The translations under genes and the position numbers were made by a program. DNA of 64,000 bases, from contig NZ_FNTD01000004.1 of NCBI RefSeq assembly GCF_900104815.1, positions 1,116,001 to 1,180,000 of the forward strand, in the 5' to 3' direction. The notes under the pieces were generated by a model, which was given only the letters and a program-made list of their open reading frames with translations, had not been told where the DNA came from and did not search any database. The DNA comes from Streptomyces misionensis (GTDB lineage: Bacteria; Actinomycetota; Actinomycetes; Streptomycetales; Streptomycetaceae). Below are positions 41,906 through 51,100 of this stretch, one piece after another (within the stretch, counting starts at the first letter, position 1; every line of letters starts with the position of its first letter).

Positions 41906-42546
41906 CGTTCCCTCCGTGCCTCGATGTGCAGCACGAACCCCCGCGCCGCGAGCTGTTCCTCGAGCCGTTCCCGGAATCCGGGGGCCGGCGGCACCCCGGC
42001 CCAGGAGAGCGATCCGTCGGCGTCCACGGACAGTTCGATCCCGGCGGTCGTGTCCGGCTCGGCCAAGGCCTGCCGGTAACGGTCGCTGAGCGGGATCAGC
42101 CGCTGGTTGTCCGAGCCGCGCCAGCGCAGACTCCCGTGCCGCGCCGCCAGATAGGGGCCGTCGACCAGCAGGTCCAGCCGGTCCAGCAGGGCGCGCCGGT
42201 CCGGGTCCCCGCGCCGCAGTGCCTCGTGGCGGAAGCCGGAGTAGGCCATCGCGCCGAAGTCCGGGCGCCGCTCCCGTACCGCGTCGAGCAGTCGGGCGAG
42301 CGCGCGGGCCTGGCTGAACGGCTCCCCGCCGGAGAACGTGACGCCCTCGATGCCGTCCAACGCGCAGAGCCAGTCGGCGAGTTCGGCCACCGGCCGGCTG
42401 GTCCCGCCCTCGAAGGGCAGGGTCTCCGCGGCCACGCAGCCCGCGCAGCGCAGCGGGCAGCCCTGCACCCAGATCACCGCCCGGCTGCCGGGTCCGAGGA
42501 CCGTACAGCGGTCCAGCGTCCGGGCGACGGACAGACGTGTGCCCAC
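41902..42546 (-). CDS. Radical SAM / 4Fe-4S activase-like protein
   Basis: The 214-residue protein has the CxxxCxxC cluster motif GCPLRCAGC (Cys 30, 34, 37), the GGEPF motif (VTFSGGEPFSQ, about 75) that binds S-adenosylmethionine, and a short barrel ending near LLVDGPYLAARHGSLRWRGS; this layout matches the NrdG/PflA-type activases. The remaining C-terminal 60 residues are predicted mixed alpha/beta. GTG 42546 is used since GGAGAGGG lies 5 nt upstream. An alternative GTG at 42657 overlaps the kinase stop by 4 nt, like the rest of the operon, but would add a low-complexity Gly/Ala/Arg segment. The protein modified is not known. Confidence 0.82.
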   Translation of the reverse strand: MGTRLSVARTLDRCTVLGPGSRAVIWVQGCPLRCAGCVAAETLPFEGGTSRPVAELADWLCALDGIEGVTFSGGEPFSQARALARLLDAVRERRPDFGAMAYSGFRHEALRRGDPDRRALLDRLDLLVDGPYLAARHGSLRWRGSDNQRLIPLSDRYRQALAEPDTTAGIELSVDADGSLSWAGVPPAPGFRERLEEQLAARGFVLHIEARRER

Positions 42547-42653
42547 GCCCTCTCCCCCTGCGCTCGTCGCCCTCACCCCTCGCCCCGCACCGGCGTCTTC
42601 CCGCCCGGCTCGCGCGCCGTCCCGCCTCGCACCGGCGTCTCCCCGTCCTGTGT

Positions 42654-43712
42654 TCACGTCTTCTCCCGCGTGGGGCCGGGGTAGCTGTCGCCGCCCCGCT
42701 CGGCCTGGTCGCACCACGGGCACCACGGCCGTTCCACGGTGTGGACGTGGCGGGCGTTCACCGCGCACGCCCGCAGCCGGCCGGGGGCCTGCTCGGCCGC
42801 GAGGGCCTCGGCCCAGTCGGCCGCCGACGGGCGCCGGAGCGGGCCGGTGAACGCCGCCCGGAACAGCTCGGCGAGCCGTCTGGGCAGCAGGTCGGCGGGC
42901 GGCACATGGCGCGGCAGCAGCACCGACGTGCGATCCACGAGCCGGCAGCGGCCGTGGCGCACGTTGTCGTCGTACGACAGGTAGTCGCCGCCGTCCGCGG
43001 GGTGCCCGGCGAAGGGGTGCAGTCCGGACATGAGGAGCTGATGGACCAGGACGGCCAGGGCGAAGTCGTCGGACGCGGTGTCCGGCGGTGTGCCCGCGGG
43101 CGCGCCGATCCGCTCGGGGGCGGTGTACCCGGGGGTGCGCATCCGGCCCGGGAACAGCTCGCGGCCGTCGCTGAACTGCCAGGAGTCGATGTCCGCCAGG
43201 CCGACCCGGCCGGTCTCGTCGACCCAGAGGTTGTCGGGCTTGAGATCGCCCACCACGTAGTCCTCGGCGTGCACCTCGGCCAGCAGCCGGGACAGGGCGA
43301 GGGCGGCGCGCAGGGCGGTCGCCCAGGTCGCCCGGGGCAGCAGGACACGGCGGGTGGCGGCGGTGAGGAGGTGACCGAACGGCTGGTAGGCGTGGCGCAT
43401 GTCGGTCATCACGTAACCGTCGACGCGGTCCGCGGTCCGGCCGGCGGCCGTGTGCACCGGGACCAGCGGCCAGGCCAGCCGGACGGGGGTGCCGGAGAGC
43501 AGGCCGACGGTGCCGGGCTCGCGGCGGCGGCGCACCAGGCGGGCCACGCGGCGCCGGAACGCCTCGGGGTCGGGCGGGCCGGGGACGAGTTTCGCGACGA
43601 GGGGGCGGGCGTCGTCGACGCCGTACACGAATCCCTCGGAACCACTGCCGATCTGCTCGGTGAGCCGCCATGTGTGTCCGGTCCCGGACACCACCGTGAG
43701 TCCCACGGTCAT
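42654..43712 (-). CDS. TerY-P-type protein kinase with C-terminal zinc knuckle
   Basis: The 352-residue protein is a Ser/Thr kinase-fold protein: Gly-rich loop IGSGSEGFVYG (about 22-31), VAKLVPG with the ATP-binding Lys (about 43), catalytic GDLKPDN (about 167) and DIDSWQF in place of DFG, then an APE-like TAPERIGAP. The tail has CAVNARHVH and WCPWC (about 330-334), which form a small zinc site as in kinases of the TerY-P triad (vWA, PP2C, kinase). All three are consecutive here with 4-nt overlaps. There is no membrane helix. The kinase probably acts on a component of the same operon. Confidence 0.88.
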   Translation of the reverse strand: MTVGLTVVSGTGHTWRLTEQIGSGSEGFVYGVDDARPLVAKLVPGPPDPEAFRRRVARLVRRRREPGTVGLLSGTPVRLAWPLVPVHTAAGRTADRVDGYVMTDMRHAYQPFGHLLTAATRRVLLPRATWATALRAALALSRLLAEVHAEDYVVGDLKPDNLWVDETGRVGLADIDSWQFSDGRELFPGRMRTPGYTAPERIGAPAGTPPDTASDDFALAVLVHQLLMSGLHPFAGHPADGGDYLSYDDNVRHGRCRLVDRTSVLLPRHVPPADLLPRRLAELFRAAFTGPLRRPSAADWAEALAAEQAPGRLRACAVNARHVHTVERPWCPWCDQAERGGDSYPGPTREKT

Positions 43713-44479
43713 CCCCCTTCGGCCAGAGCGCACAGGACGGTCAGGTCGTCGCCGGTCCGGCCGGCCTTTGGCCCGGAGAGGCTGCGGCGCAGGGGCTCGG
43801 CGTCCCCGTCGTTGCCGCGGAGCGTGGCGGTGAGGCCGAGGAAGAAGCGTTCGGCCGGTAACGGGCCCGCCTCGGCGGGCAGTCCGCGCACCGAGGGGTG
43901 GTCGAGGGCGAGGGGTGCGCAGCCGTCGGTGGCCAGGACCACCGCGGCGAGTTCCGGTTCCCAGACGACGAAGGTGCGCACGCGCAGGGCCGCGCCCGGG
44001 GAGGAGAGGAAGCCGGACGGGCCGGTGGGCGGTGCGAGGACCAGGTGGCAGCGGTGGTCGCGGGTCACCAGGGTGGCGAAGCCGTCGCCGAGGGAGACGA
44101 AGGCCAGCCAGGGCGGGGCGACGGCCGTCGCGGTGAGGGTGGCGCCCAGCAGGCCGGGGTCCGCCGGACCGGCGTCCGTGCCCAGCACCCCCGACACCGC
44201 GCGCAGATACTCCTCGACCACCCTGCGCCCCCGCCCCGCGATCCACCGGGTCCATGTCTCCGGCGTCTCCCGGGTGTCCGGTAAGTCCTCGGTCAGCAAC
44301 CGGCACGCCGCGTCGACCGCTATGTGGGCGCCCAGGGCACTGCGGTCCCGGCTGCCGGCCCCGTCGGAGACGGCCAGCACCGCCGCACCGCCGAGGTCGA
44401 CCGCCTTGAAGGCGTCCTGGCAGCCCTGCGCGGCGGCCAGGTGGGCGGTGCCCTGGACGGAGGCGCCCGCGATGATCAC
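43709..44479 (-). CDS. PP2C-like protein phosphatase (TerY-P triad)
   Basis: The 256-residue protein has the PPM/PP2C motifs: QDAFKAVDLGGAAVLAVSDGAGSRDRS with metal-binding Asp and Gly, LGATLTATAV, FVSLGDGFATL, LATDGCAPL and the final GRTGDDLTVL. It should remove phosphate from Ser/Thr using Mn or Mg and so oppose the adjacent kinase. GTG 44479 overlaps the vWA stop by 4 nt (GTGA); its own stop overlaps the kinase ATG. This is the middle gene of the TerY-P triad. Confidence 0.88.
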   Translation of the reverse strand: MIIAGASVQGTAHLAAAQGCQDAFKAVDLGGAAVLAVSDGAGSRDRSALGAHIAVDAACRLLTEDLPDTRETPETWTRWIAGRGRRVVEEYLRAVSGVLGTDAGPADPGLLGATLTATAVAPPWLAFVSLGDGFATLVTRDHRCHLVLAPPTGPSGFLSSPGAALRVRTFVVWEPELAAVVLATDGCAPLALDHPSVRGLPAEAGPLPAERFFLGLTATLRGNDGDAEPLRRSLSGPKAGRTGDDLTVLCALAEGG

Positions 44480-45246
44480 AGCAGGCCCCTCTCTATCTCC
44501 TCCATGCGGGCGAGCCGGGCGGCCCGGTCCTCGACCTGCCGGTGGATGAGGTCGGCGTCCTGGTCCGGGCTGCTGTCGTCGGTGCTCTGGAAGAGCAGTT
44601 CGAGGATGCGGCCGAAGTCCAGGTGCTCCAGGGCGGAGGTGGCCTTCGGGGCGAGCACCCGCAGCATGGGCAGGTCGGCGCCGCGCACCCCGATCACCTG
44701 GAAGACCCACTCGCCCTTCGCCTCGCCGGCGCGCACCCGGTCCGCCGTGCCGGCGAGGGCCGTCTCGTCCAGCGGGCGGCCCTGGTCGTCGCTCGGCGCG
44801 CCGTCCGTCAGGACCCACAGGAAGGGCCGCCGGACCGGCACCCGTTGCCGCTGGAGTGCGCGGTAGCGCGTGCGGGCCAGTTCCAGGGCGGTGTCCACGG
44901 CCCGCGTCAGCCGGGTCAGGCCGCCGGCGCGCAGCACGGGCGGGTGCATGCCGTCCGCCGGCACGAACAGCCGGTCGGGGTCGGCCTGTTCGACCGGGAC
45001 CAGCCGGCCCGCGCCGGGGTCGTAGACGCGCACCGCCGAGTCGAAGGTGATGAGGCAGACCTCCACCCGGGTGCGCAGCCGGTCGTGCGCGCGGACCCCG
45101 TCGAACCAGCGGGACAGCGCGTCGTTGAGCTCGTCGATCCGCGGCTGCCGCACCGGCCGGCCCATGGAGGCGGAGGTGTCCAGGAGGAGGACGACGGGCT
45201 GCCGTTCGTCGTACCCGGACCCGAACTCGATGCCGTGGACGCTCAT
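44476..45246 (-). CDS. TerY-like von Willebrand factor A (vWA) protein
   Basis: The 256-residue protein has a complete MIDAS: DTSAS at residues 23-27, a Thr near the GLTRLTRAVDTAL strand, and TDGAPSDDQGRP. The fold matches TerY, the vWA protein first seen in tellurite-resistance loci, and carries the vWA-PP2C-kinase order of the TerY-P triad. It would act as a metal-dependent adaptor for the kinase and phosphatase. ATG 45246 overlaps the preceding small gene by 4 nt; the stop overlaps PP2C. The C-terminal helix ends in Glu/Arg repeats. Confidence 0.9.
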   Translation of the reverse strand: MSVHGIEFGSGYDERQPVVLLLDTSASMGRPVRQPRIDELNDALSRWFDGVRAHDRLRTRVEVCLITFDSAVRVYDPGAGRLVPVEQADPDRLFVPADGMHPPVLRAGGLTRLTRAVDTALELARTRYRALQRQRVPVRRPFLWVLTDGAPSDDQGRPLDETALAGTADRVRAGEAKGEWVFQVIGVRGADLPMLRVLAPKATSALEHLDFGRILELLFQSTDDSSPDQDADLIHRQVEDRAARLARMEEIERGLL

Positions 45247-45455
45247 CCGGCCGCCGCCCCGGTGTCCTCCTGGGCCACCGGCAGCCGCCGGGCCCGGTCA
45301 TGGCGCACGATGACGGGCGTGCCCGGCGGCAGACCGGGCGGCTCGGGCACCATGCGCAGCAGGACTCCGTCGACGAGCACGTACGCGTCCGGGGCGGGCC
45401 AGGTCACCGTGCGACCCGTGCGGCCGTGCGCCCATTCAGCCATCCCCCTGGTCAT
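45243..45455 (-). CDS. Small 70-aa protein leading the TerY-P run
   Basis: I do not recognise the family. The protein is soluble, with two short beta-like stretches (TWPAPDAYVLVDGVLLRMV, GTPVIVRHDRARRLPV) and a disordered Ala/Gly end. ATG 45455 is chosen as a TACGGT box ends 6 nt upstream, which would give a leaderless mRNA; a second ATG at 45443 is possible. The stop overlaps the vWA ATG by 4 nt, so it is translated in step with the triad. The promoter here suggests that the 31.6-45.5 kb part can be transcribed on its own. Confidence 0.6.
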   Translation of the reverse strand: MTRGMAEWAHGRTGRTVTWPAPDAYVLVDGVLLRMVPEPPGLPPGTPVIVRHDRARRLPVAQEDTGAAAG

Positions 45456-45597
45456 ACGGCCACCGTAGGTGACGCAGACATCACGTTCCCGTCCCTTGCG
45501 TGAATTGACACCGCATCGCTGCCGCCGCCGCGGCGGGGCGCGGGCCGCCCGGGGGACTGCTCCCCCGCGGCGCCCCCTGAGCGACCCGCCCTTCCAG

Positions 45598-46701
45598 TCA
45601 ACCGGACCGGCCGGGCGCCGACTGGTCGCGCACCGGGCGCATCCTGGCCGGTATCCGCTCCACCGCGCGGGCGGCCTCCGGGGTGTGCACCACGAAGTGC
45701 ACGTCCCAGCGTGCGCCGCGCGCCAGTTCCGCCTCGACGGCGCTCCACACGGCGGCCGCGCTCACCCGGTGCGGAAGTCCGCCGCGCCCGGATCCGAGCA
45801 GCGGGAAGCAGACCGAGCGCAGCGGCGGGTCGTACCGGTCGTGCTCCTCGGCGAGCAGCGCGAGCGCGCGGGAGGTGGCGCGGGTGATGTCGGCGGGCAG
45901 CACGTCGTAGTCGTTGGTGCCGGCCCGGGGCACGGCCACCGCCGCGTGGTAGATGCGCCGTACGCCGGATCGCGCGAGGGCGCCGGAACCGGTGGCCGCG
46001 ACCGTGCCCGGGAGCACCGGGCGTCCCGAAGTGCCGTGCCGGGCCAGCCACTTGCGCAGTTCGTCGTGGACCGGGTCGTCCAGCAGGTCGCCGGTCACCC
46101 CGCGCACGGAGGCGGCCCGGCGCAACGAGGCGGAGACCGAGGACTTGTACGGCTCGGGCAGCGCGAGGTAGGTGTTGGCCGGGGAGACCACCACGTCCAC
46201 GTCCCGCAGCAGGTCGACGGGGTGCACATGGAGGGTGAGCCGTACGGTCCGCCCGCCGGCCGGCACGTCCACGAACCGGTGGGTGCCGCCCTCCTGCTCG
46301 TCCTCCTCCGGGGCGTCGGCTCCGCCCTGCGCCAGGGCCACGATGTGCTCGGCCACCTGCCCCAGCACCATCACCTCGTGGTGCTTGCGGAAGCGCTCCT
46401 CGCTCACCCGGTACACCTGCGCCGCGCGGGCCCGGCGGGAGGCGGCCGGCCAGTCCCGGGTGCCCTGGGCCAGGCCCAGCGTGTACTCGGCGGCGGTGCG
46501 CAGGGTGCCCGCGTCGAGCTGCCCCACCGCGCGGCGCAGCAGCGCCTCCACGGCGCTCTCGCGGGTGCGCGCGGTCACCGAGGAGGCCGCGGCCGTTTCC
46601 AGGGCGGGCAGTTCGCTGCCGCGCAGCCGCAGCAGTCCCGCCCGCCGAACCACCTGTAATTCCCCGAGAACCGACGCATGGTCGATGGACGGCGGTGCCA
46701 T
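45598..46701 (-). CDS. Macrodomain (ADP-ribose-binding) protein with helical N-terminal region
   Basis: Residues 165-350 of 367 look like a macrodomain: VDVVVSPANTYLALPEP, SVRGVTGDLLDD, GTVAATGSGALARSGVRRIYHAAV, and VCFPLLGSGRGGLP with the ADP-ribose diphosphate loop. Residues 1-150 are helical with no recognised family. Macrodomains bind or remove ADP-ribose. The gene lies 142 nt upstream of the small leading gene of the TerY-P run and 60 nt after the RES gene; the inverted repeat CTTGTC-n7-GACAAG (46720-46738) lies in its leader. It may read or undo NAD-based modification caused by the adjacent RES protein; this link is inferred. Confidence 0.83.
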   Translation of the reverse strand: MAPPSIDHASVLGELQVVRRAGLLRLRGSELPALETAAASSVTARTRESAVEALLRRAVGQLDAGTLRTAAEYTLGLAQGTRDWPAASRRARAAQVYRVSEERFRKHHEVMVLGQVAEHIVALAQGGADAPEEDEQEGGTHRFVDVPAGGRTVRLTLHVHPVDLLRDVDVVVSPANTYLALPEPYKSSVSASLRRAASVRGVTGDLLDDPVHDELRKWLARHGTSGRPVLPGTVAATGSGALARSGVRRIYHAAVAVPRAGTNDYDVLPADITRATSRALALLAEEHDRYDPPLRSVCFPLLGSGRGGLPHRVSAAAVWSAVEAELARGARWDVHFVVHTPEAARAVERIPARMRPVRDQSAPGRSG

Positions 46702-46719
46702 GCGCCAACGATGGCATCA

Positions 46720-46738
46720 CTTGTCTCACCGGGACAAG
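46720..46738. promoter_or_regulatory. Inverted repeat before the macrodomain gene
   Basis: CTTGTC (46720-46725) and GACAAG (46733-46738) are perfect 6-bp arms around TCACCGG, 19 nt upstream of the macrodomain ATG and 23 nt before the RES stop. It could be an operator or a weak hairpin. Confidence 0.4.
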
Positions 46739-46761
46739 CGAGCGGCGGGCGGGACCTGGAC

Positions 46762-47433
46762 TCAGCGGCGCAGCGGCTCCCTGACCGCCGAACGCAGCGG
46801 TTCCAGCAGCTGGTTGACCTCCTTGACGCCCTCCGGTGAACCGAGGTCCGCGATGCTGCGGTACGGCAGTGCCTCGAGCGGTCCGTCCGGGTGGTCCGCG
46901 AGACGGTCCCCGAAGAGGACCAGGGACCGCTGTGGCGGGTTGCGCTTCGAGTCCCAGATCATCCCCATGGCCTCGGGTGCCTGGGCGCGGATCTCCCGGG
47001 CCCAGCGGCGTGTGTCCCGGTAGTGCCTGGGTCCCTCGTTCTCCAGCAGCAGGTGGTCCTGGCAGACGGCGGCGAGCGCCGCTCCGGAGCGCAGCGAGAC
47101 CAGTTTCAGCTCGCACCGGGTGCGCACGGCGTTCAGCGACTTGCCGCGCACCGCCGCCCAGGGCACCAGCCGCATGCTGGTCTGCGGGTCGAAGCGGACC
47201 GAGCGCAGCAGGGTCTCGGCGAGCGCGGTCTCCGGCTCGGTCGCCGCGTAGAGACAGGGGTACGGGTCCTCGGGGGTGCCGTGGAAGCGGCCGGGCGCGG
47301 GGTCGTCCGGGTCGAAGGGCTTGAACTCCTCGGCCGCGAACCGGGACGAGTGCATCCGCCACAGGTGGGTGCCGGCGGGCAGCACCTCCCAGTGCGGCCG
47401 GAAGCGGTACACGGAGGGCGAGACGGTGAGCAT
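46762..47433 (-). CDS. RES domain protein (NAD-degrading toxin-like)
   Basis: The 223-residue protein has RES family features: GTHLWRMHSSRFAAEEF with the conserved Arg, GRFHGTPEDPYPCLYAATEPETALAET with the conserved Tyr and Glu, and a LYAA-type strand. Later segments (WDSKRNPPQRSLVLFGD, LPYRSIADLG) fit the end of the fold. RES toxins cleave NAD by phosphorolysis or are ADP-ribosyltransferase-like. ATG 47433 overlaps the partner stop by 1 nt (TGATG), as in toxin-antitoxin pairs. Residues beyond the core are about 30 longer than minimal RES proteins. Toxicity is not proven here. Confidence 0.8.
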   Translation of the reverse strand: MLTVSPSVYRFRPHWEVLPAGTHLWRMHSSRFAAEEFKPFDPDDPAPGRFHGTPEDPYPCLYAATEPETALAETLLRSVRFDPQTSMRLVPWAAVRGKSLNAVRTRCELKLVSLRSGAALAAVCQDHLLLENEGPRHYRDTRRWAREIRAQAPEAMGMIWDSKRNPPQRSLVLFGDRLADHPDGPLEALPYRSIADLGSPEGVKEVNQLLEPLRSAVREPLRR

Positions 47434-48110
47434 CAGTCCCCCTCCACCAACGCGACGGCCGCGCCGACCAGTTCGCCATCGGGCCGGACGCCGAGCAGGG
47501 CGGCGGGCGATCCGCCGTCCAGCCACGCGTTGGCGCTCAGCCACCAGTCGGCGGCTCCCCACGGGTCCGCGTCGGCGAGCAGCACCCGGTTGACCTCCAG
47601 GACGACCTCGTACGGTGTTCCGTCCCCGGGCCGGAACTGGAACTCCGGATAGCGGTCGCCGAGCCGGATCAGCTCGGGCGGTGGCACGGCTCCGTCACAC
47701 CGGGTGCGGACCTCGGTGTCCGAGAGGGCGGGTGCCTGGAGCAGCCGGCGCTCGACGGCGGCGATGATGGCCGCCGTGTCGGGAGGCGGTGGCGGGCCGA
47801 GGGTGAGCCGGGTCAGCAGATCCCGCGACCGCGTCACGACCGGGCCGCCGACGGGCGCCGTGGCGACCAGCCGCACGGAGTCCAGCGCCTTGCGGACCGG
47901 GTGCCCGAACGGCAGCGGCACCAGGCAGTGGCGCACGGCTTGCAGGGCCCGGCGCACGGCCCGGTCGTCGTCGGGCGCGGTGTCGGCGAGCGCGCGCAAC
48001 CGGGTGAGCAGCAACTCGTACTGCTGCTCGGTCAGTTGGGCGCGGATGCTGTCGTGGTGCTCTTCGATGAGGGCGAGCACCCGTGTCCCGCTGTCCTCAC
48101 CCGGGTTCAT
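47433..48110 (-). CDS. Partner of the RES protein, possible ParS-like antitoxin
   Basis: The 225-residue protein is mainly helical for its first 130 residues (LIEEHHDSIRAQLTEQQYEL, PDDDRAVRRALQAVRHCL). The last 50, with ADWWLSANAWLDGGSPAALL and GVRPDGELVGAAVA, look like the NPWLGGxTPLELL motif of Xre/MbcA/ParS antitoxin domains that bind RES toxins. The two genes overlap by one nucleotide and it is placed first, as antitoxins are. The N-terminal part has no recognised family. It overlaps the CHAT stop by 4 nt, so it also belongs to the larger operon. Confidence 0.65.
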   Translation of the reverse strand: MNPGEDSGTRVLALIEEHHDSIRAQLTEQQYELLLTRLRALADTAPDDDRAVRRALQAVRHCLVPLPFGHPVRKALDSVRLVATAPVGGPVVTRSRDLLTRLTLGPPPPPDTAAIIAAVERRLLQAPALSDTEVRTRCDGAVPPPELIRLGDRYPEFQFRPGDGTPYEVVLEVNRVLLADADPWGAADWWLSANAWLDGGSPAALLGVRPDGELVGAAVALVEGD

Positions 48111-51100
48111 ACGGTCTCCTTCCCCTGGCCGGGGTGGCCCTGGTGGATGAACGCGGCCCACAGCGCGGGCCGGCGAAGATCGGGGCGGCGGACGTCGCCC
48201 CGGAACTGTTCGCTCAGGCAGCCCGGGTCCTCGCGGTCCGGGTCGAGCATCCACAACTGCGCGGCCCGCAGCGCGTCGACGGGGCTGAGGCCGGCCCGCA
48301 GATGGTGGTGGAAGACCGCCATCAGCAGGCTCGACGCGCTGTCCTCGACCCGCCACCGGCTTCCCACGACATCGCGCGCGCCGCCCGAGACGAAGGCCGT
48401 GGTGAGGGTCAGCGCCTCGTCGTGGTCACGGTTGCTCAGATCGGTCTCGCAGGCGCTCATGACGATCAACGGCCCGTCCGCGGCCGCTTGTCCGGCGGGC
48501 TGCGGCCGGTCGAGCAGCCGGGTCACGGTGAGCCGGCCGCTCTCCTCGTCGGAGCCGGCGGGGGCGAGGTGCAGGGCCGACTCCGTCGGTCGCGTCCCCG
48601 CCATGCCGTGCGTGGCCAGATGGACCATCGAGTGGTCCTGGGCGAGCAGGGACAGCAGTTGCTCGGGGGTGCCGGTCGGTACCGAGTCGCGCGGGAAGGC
48701 CGCGAAGTCGCCGTAGAGCCGTGCCCCCGGATAGAAGGCGTTGCGCAGCTCCAGGACCTCCAGCTCGGCGTACGTGAGCGTGATGGTCGGGTCGGCCACC
48801 AGGGCCGGGGCGGAGACCGGGTGACGCGGTGCGCGGCGGGCCGTGCGCAGGAACTCGCCACCGGAGGCCGCGTAGCTGATCACCAGGGCCTCGCACAGGT
48901 AGTCGAACGGGGCGCGTTCGGGGAAGCGCGCGGCGTGCCAGGGGACGATCCCGAGCCGGCCGCAGGGGACCAGCACGACCCGGGGCGTACGGCGGTCGGC
49001 CGCGTCGCCCGGCAGGTACTGCTCCAGCCCGGCGAGGACGTGGACGAACACCAGGTGCGCCCAGTGGCACAGCTCGGACAGGGCCTCCTCCCAGGCGGCT
49101 TCCGCCCGTTCGTCGCCGTGTGCCTCGGCACGGGCGGCGACCGCGTCCATGTACCGCTCCAGCGGGGCACTGCTCTGCTCGGAGAGGATGGGCAGCGGAC
49201 CCACGCCGATGCCGACCTCGGGGCCGACGACCAGCAGCATGCCCGGGGCCTCTCCGCCGTCTCCGGGGACGAGGTAGATCAGCGCGTCGGCCCCGGCGTC
49301 GCCCACCCCGTCGGCGAGTTCGCGCAGGGTGGGGGTGCCGAGCAGGCCACCGCGCTGCCGGTAGCCGAGGGCCTCCAGGGCGCGCCGGCGCAGGGTGCTG
49401 GGCAGTTCGGCGGGCAGCTCGGTGCTGTCGTCGGCGCCGGACTCCCGCCAGGCGGCGGCCAGGTCGTGATGTCCGCGGTCCTCCAGCAGCTCCGGTACGG
49501 CCCGCGAGGTGGCCGCCGCCTTCAGTACCAGCGCCCGCCCCAGCTCCAGGGCGGCGACCGCGTCGTCCACCCTGTTGTGCGCGGCGGCCCACAGGGCGGC
49601 CCGGATGCCGAGGGAGGCGCCGTTGCGGGCGGTCGTCAGACGGTCCTCGGCGCCGTGCTGGAGGAGGACGTCGGCGGCGATGGTGGCGAGGGCCTCGTTG
49701 GCCGTGTCGGTGGCGGCCTGCGCGTCGGAGTCGTCGCGGCCCTGCTGCCAGCGGGCGCGGTAGGCCTCGGCGAGCTGCCACAGGGAGTCGCCGGCGACAC
49801 GCGGGGCCCGGCCCTGCCGGATGTGCTCGCGGAGCCGTTCCAGCGTGGTGATGACGGCTTCGAGGTCCTCGGGGTCCTTGGTGAAGGAGTAGCGGATGCC
49901 GAGGCGGCTCACCGCCGTGTGCAACTGGGCGGCGGTGGCGTCCGCCGGCGGTGGCTCCCGGTCCGGGAGGTTCGCCGGGTCGTCGGTGAGGTAGGCCCGG
50001 AAGGCGTCGGCGTCGGGGACGACGGACTCCAGCCACTCCACTCCCAACGGGAGGTTGCTCTCCCCCGCGGCCGCCTTGCCGGCCTCGAAGTCGGCGAGGC
50101 CGCTCAGGAGCAGTTCCTTGTCCATGGTGGCCCGGCCGAGCATGAGACGGCCCATGGACCGGGCGATGAGGCCGATGTAGTGCAGGTCGTGCCCCTCGGG
50201 GGCGGTGCCCGCCAAGTCCTCTGCCTTGGCCAGGAGTTCGCGGAGCCGCGGGACGTCGTCCTGCCCGGCGGTACGGAAATCGCCCATCAGGCTCATCACC
50301 TCCGCCCCGACCGCCAGGTTCTCGGCCATGGGGATGGAGGTCTGCGACTTGCGCCGCAGATAGTCGACGCCCTTCTTCAGGTTCGCGAATCCGAGCGCCG
50401 TGTCCTGGAGGGTGCCGCCCGCGCCGTCGCTCGCGTTGAGCAGCAGGGCCATCAGCGCTTCGAGGGCATCGGTGTCCGCGACCCCCTCCGGCATCCCGTC
50501 CAGCGCGCCGCGCAGCCGCCGCAGCTGTTCGTCGAGGGCGGCCGGATCGCCGCCGCCGACATGGTTCGTGAAGTCCAGGGACGTGGTGTTGGCGGCCTGC
50601 AACGCGACGAGGAGCCGCCGGAACTCGTCGGCGGTCCGGGGCACGGCCCGGCCGGCGGCGCCGGTACCGGCGGTGCTGGAACGGGCGTCCTCCGCGGGGG
50701 AGCCGGTGCCGGGCGAGGAGTCCGGGCCGGTTCGCGGGGCGGCCTCGGGGCCGGTCCCCGGGCCGGACCCCGGGCTGGACTTCGGGCTGGTTTCGGGGCC
50801 GCACTGCGCGCCGCTCCTCGCACCGGTCCCGGGACCGCTCTTCGGGCCCGCGGTCGCACCGTTGCTCCTCGGGCCGCTCCTGCGACCGTTGTCCGCGCCG
50901 GACTGCGTACCGGCGTCGGAGCCGGTCGTCGCACCGGTGCCGGTCTTCGTACCGGTGCCGGCCTTCGTACCGGTGCCGGTCTTCGTACCGGTACCGGGGC
51001 CGGCGCCGCCGGTCATCGCCGCCAGCATGTCCGCCATCCGCTGCCGCATGTACCCGGCACCCGGAGTGTCCTCGGGTATCAGGTCCGCGTAGAGGTCGAA

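Noticed and set aside
42547..42657. N-terminal extension of the radical-SAM protein from GTG 42657
   Set aside because: Gives a low-complexity Gly/Ala/Arg stretch; the inner GTG has a good ribosome site. The 4-nt overlap with the kinase keeps the alternative alive.
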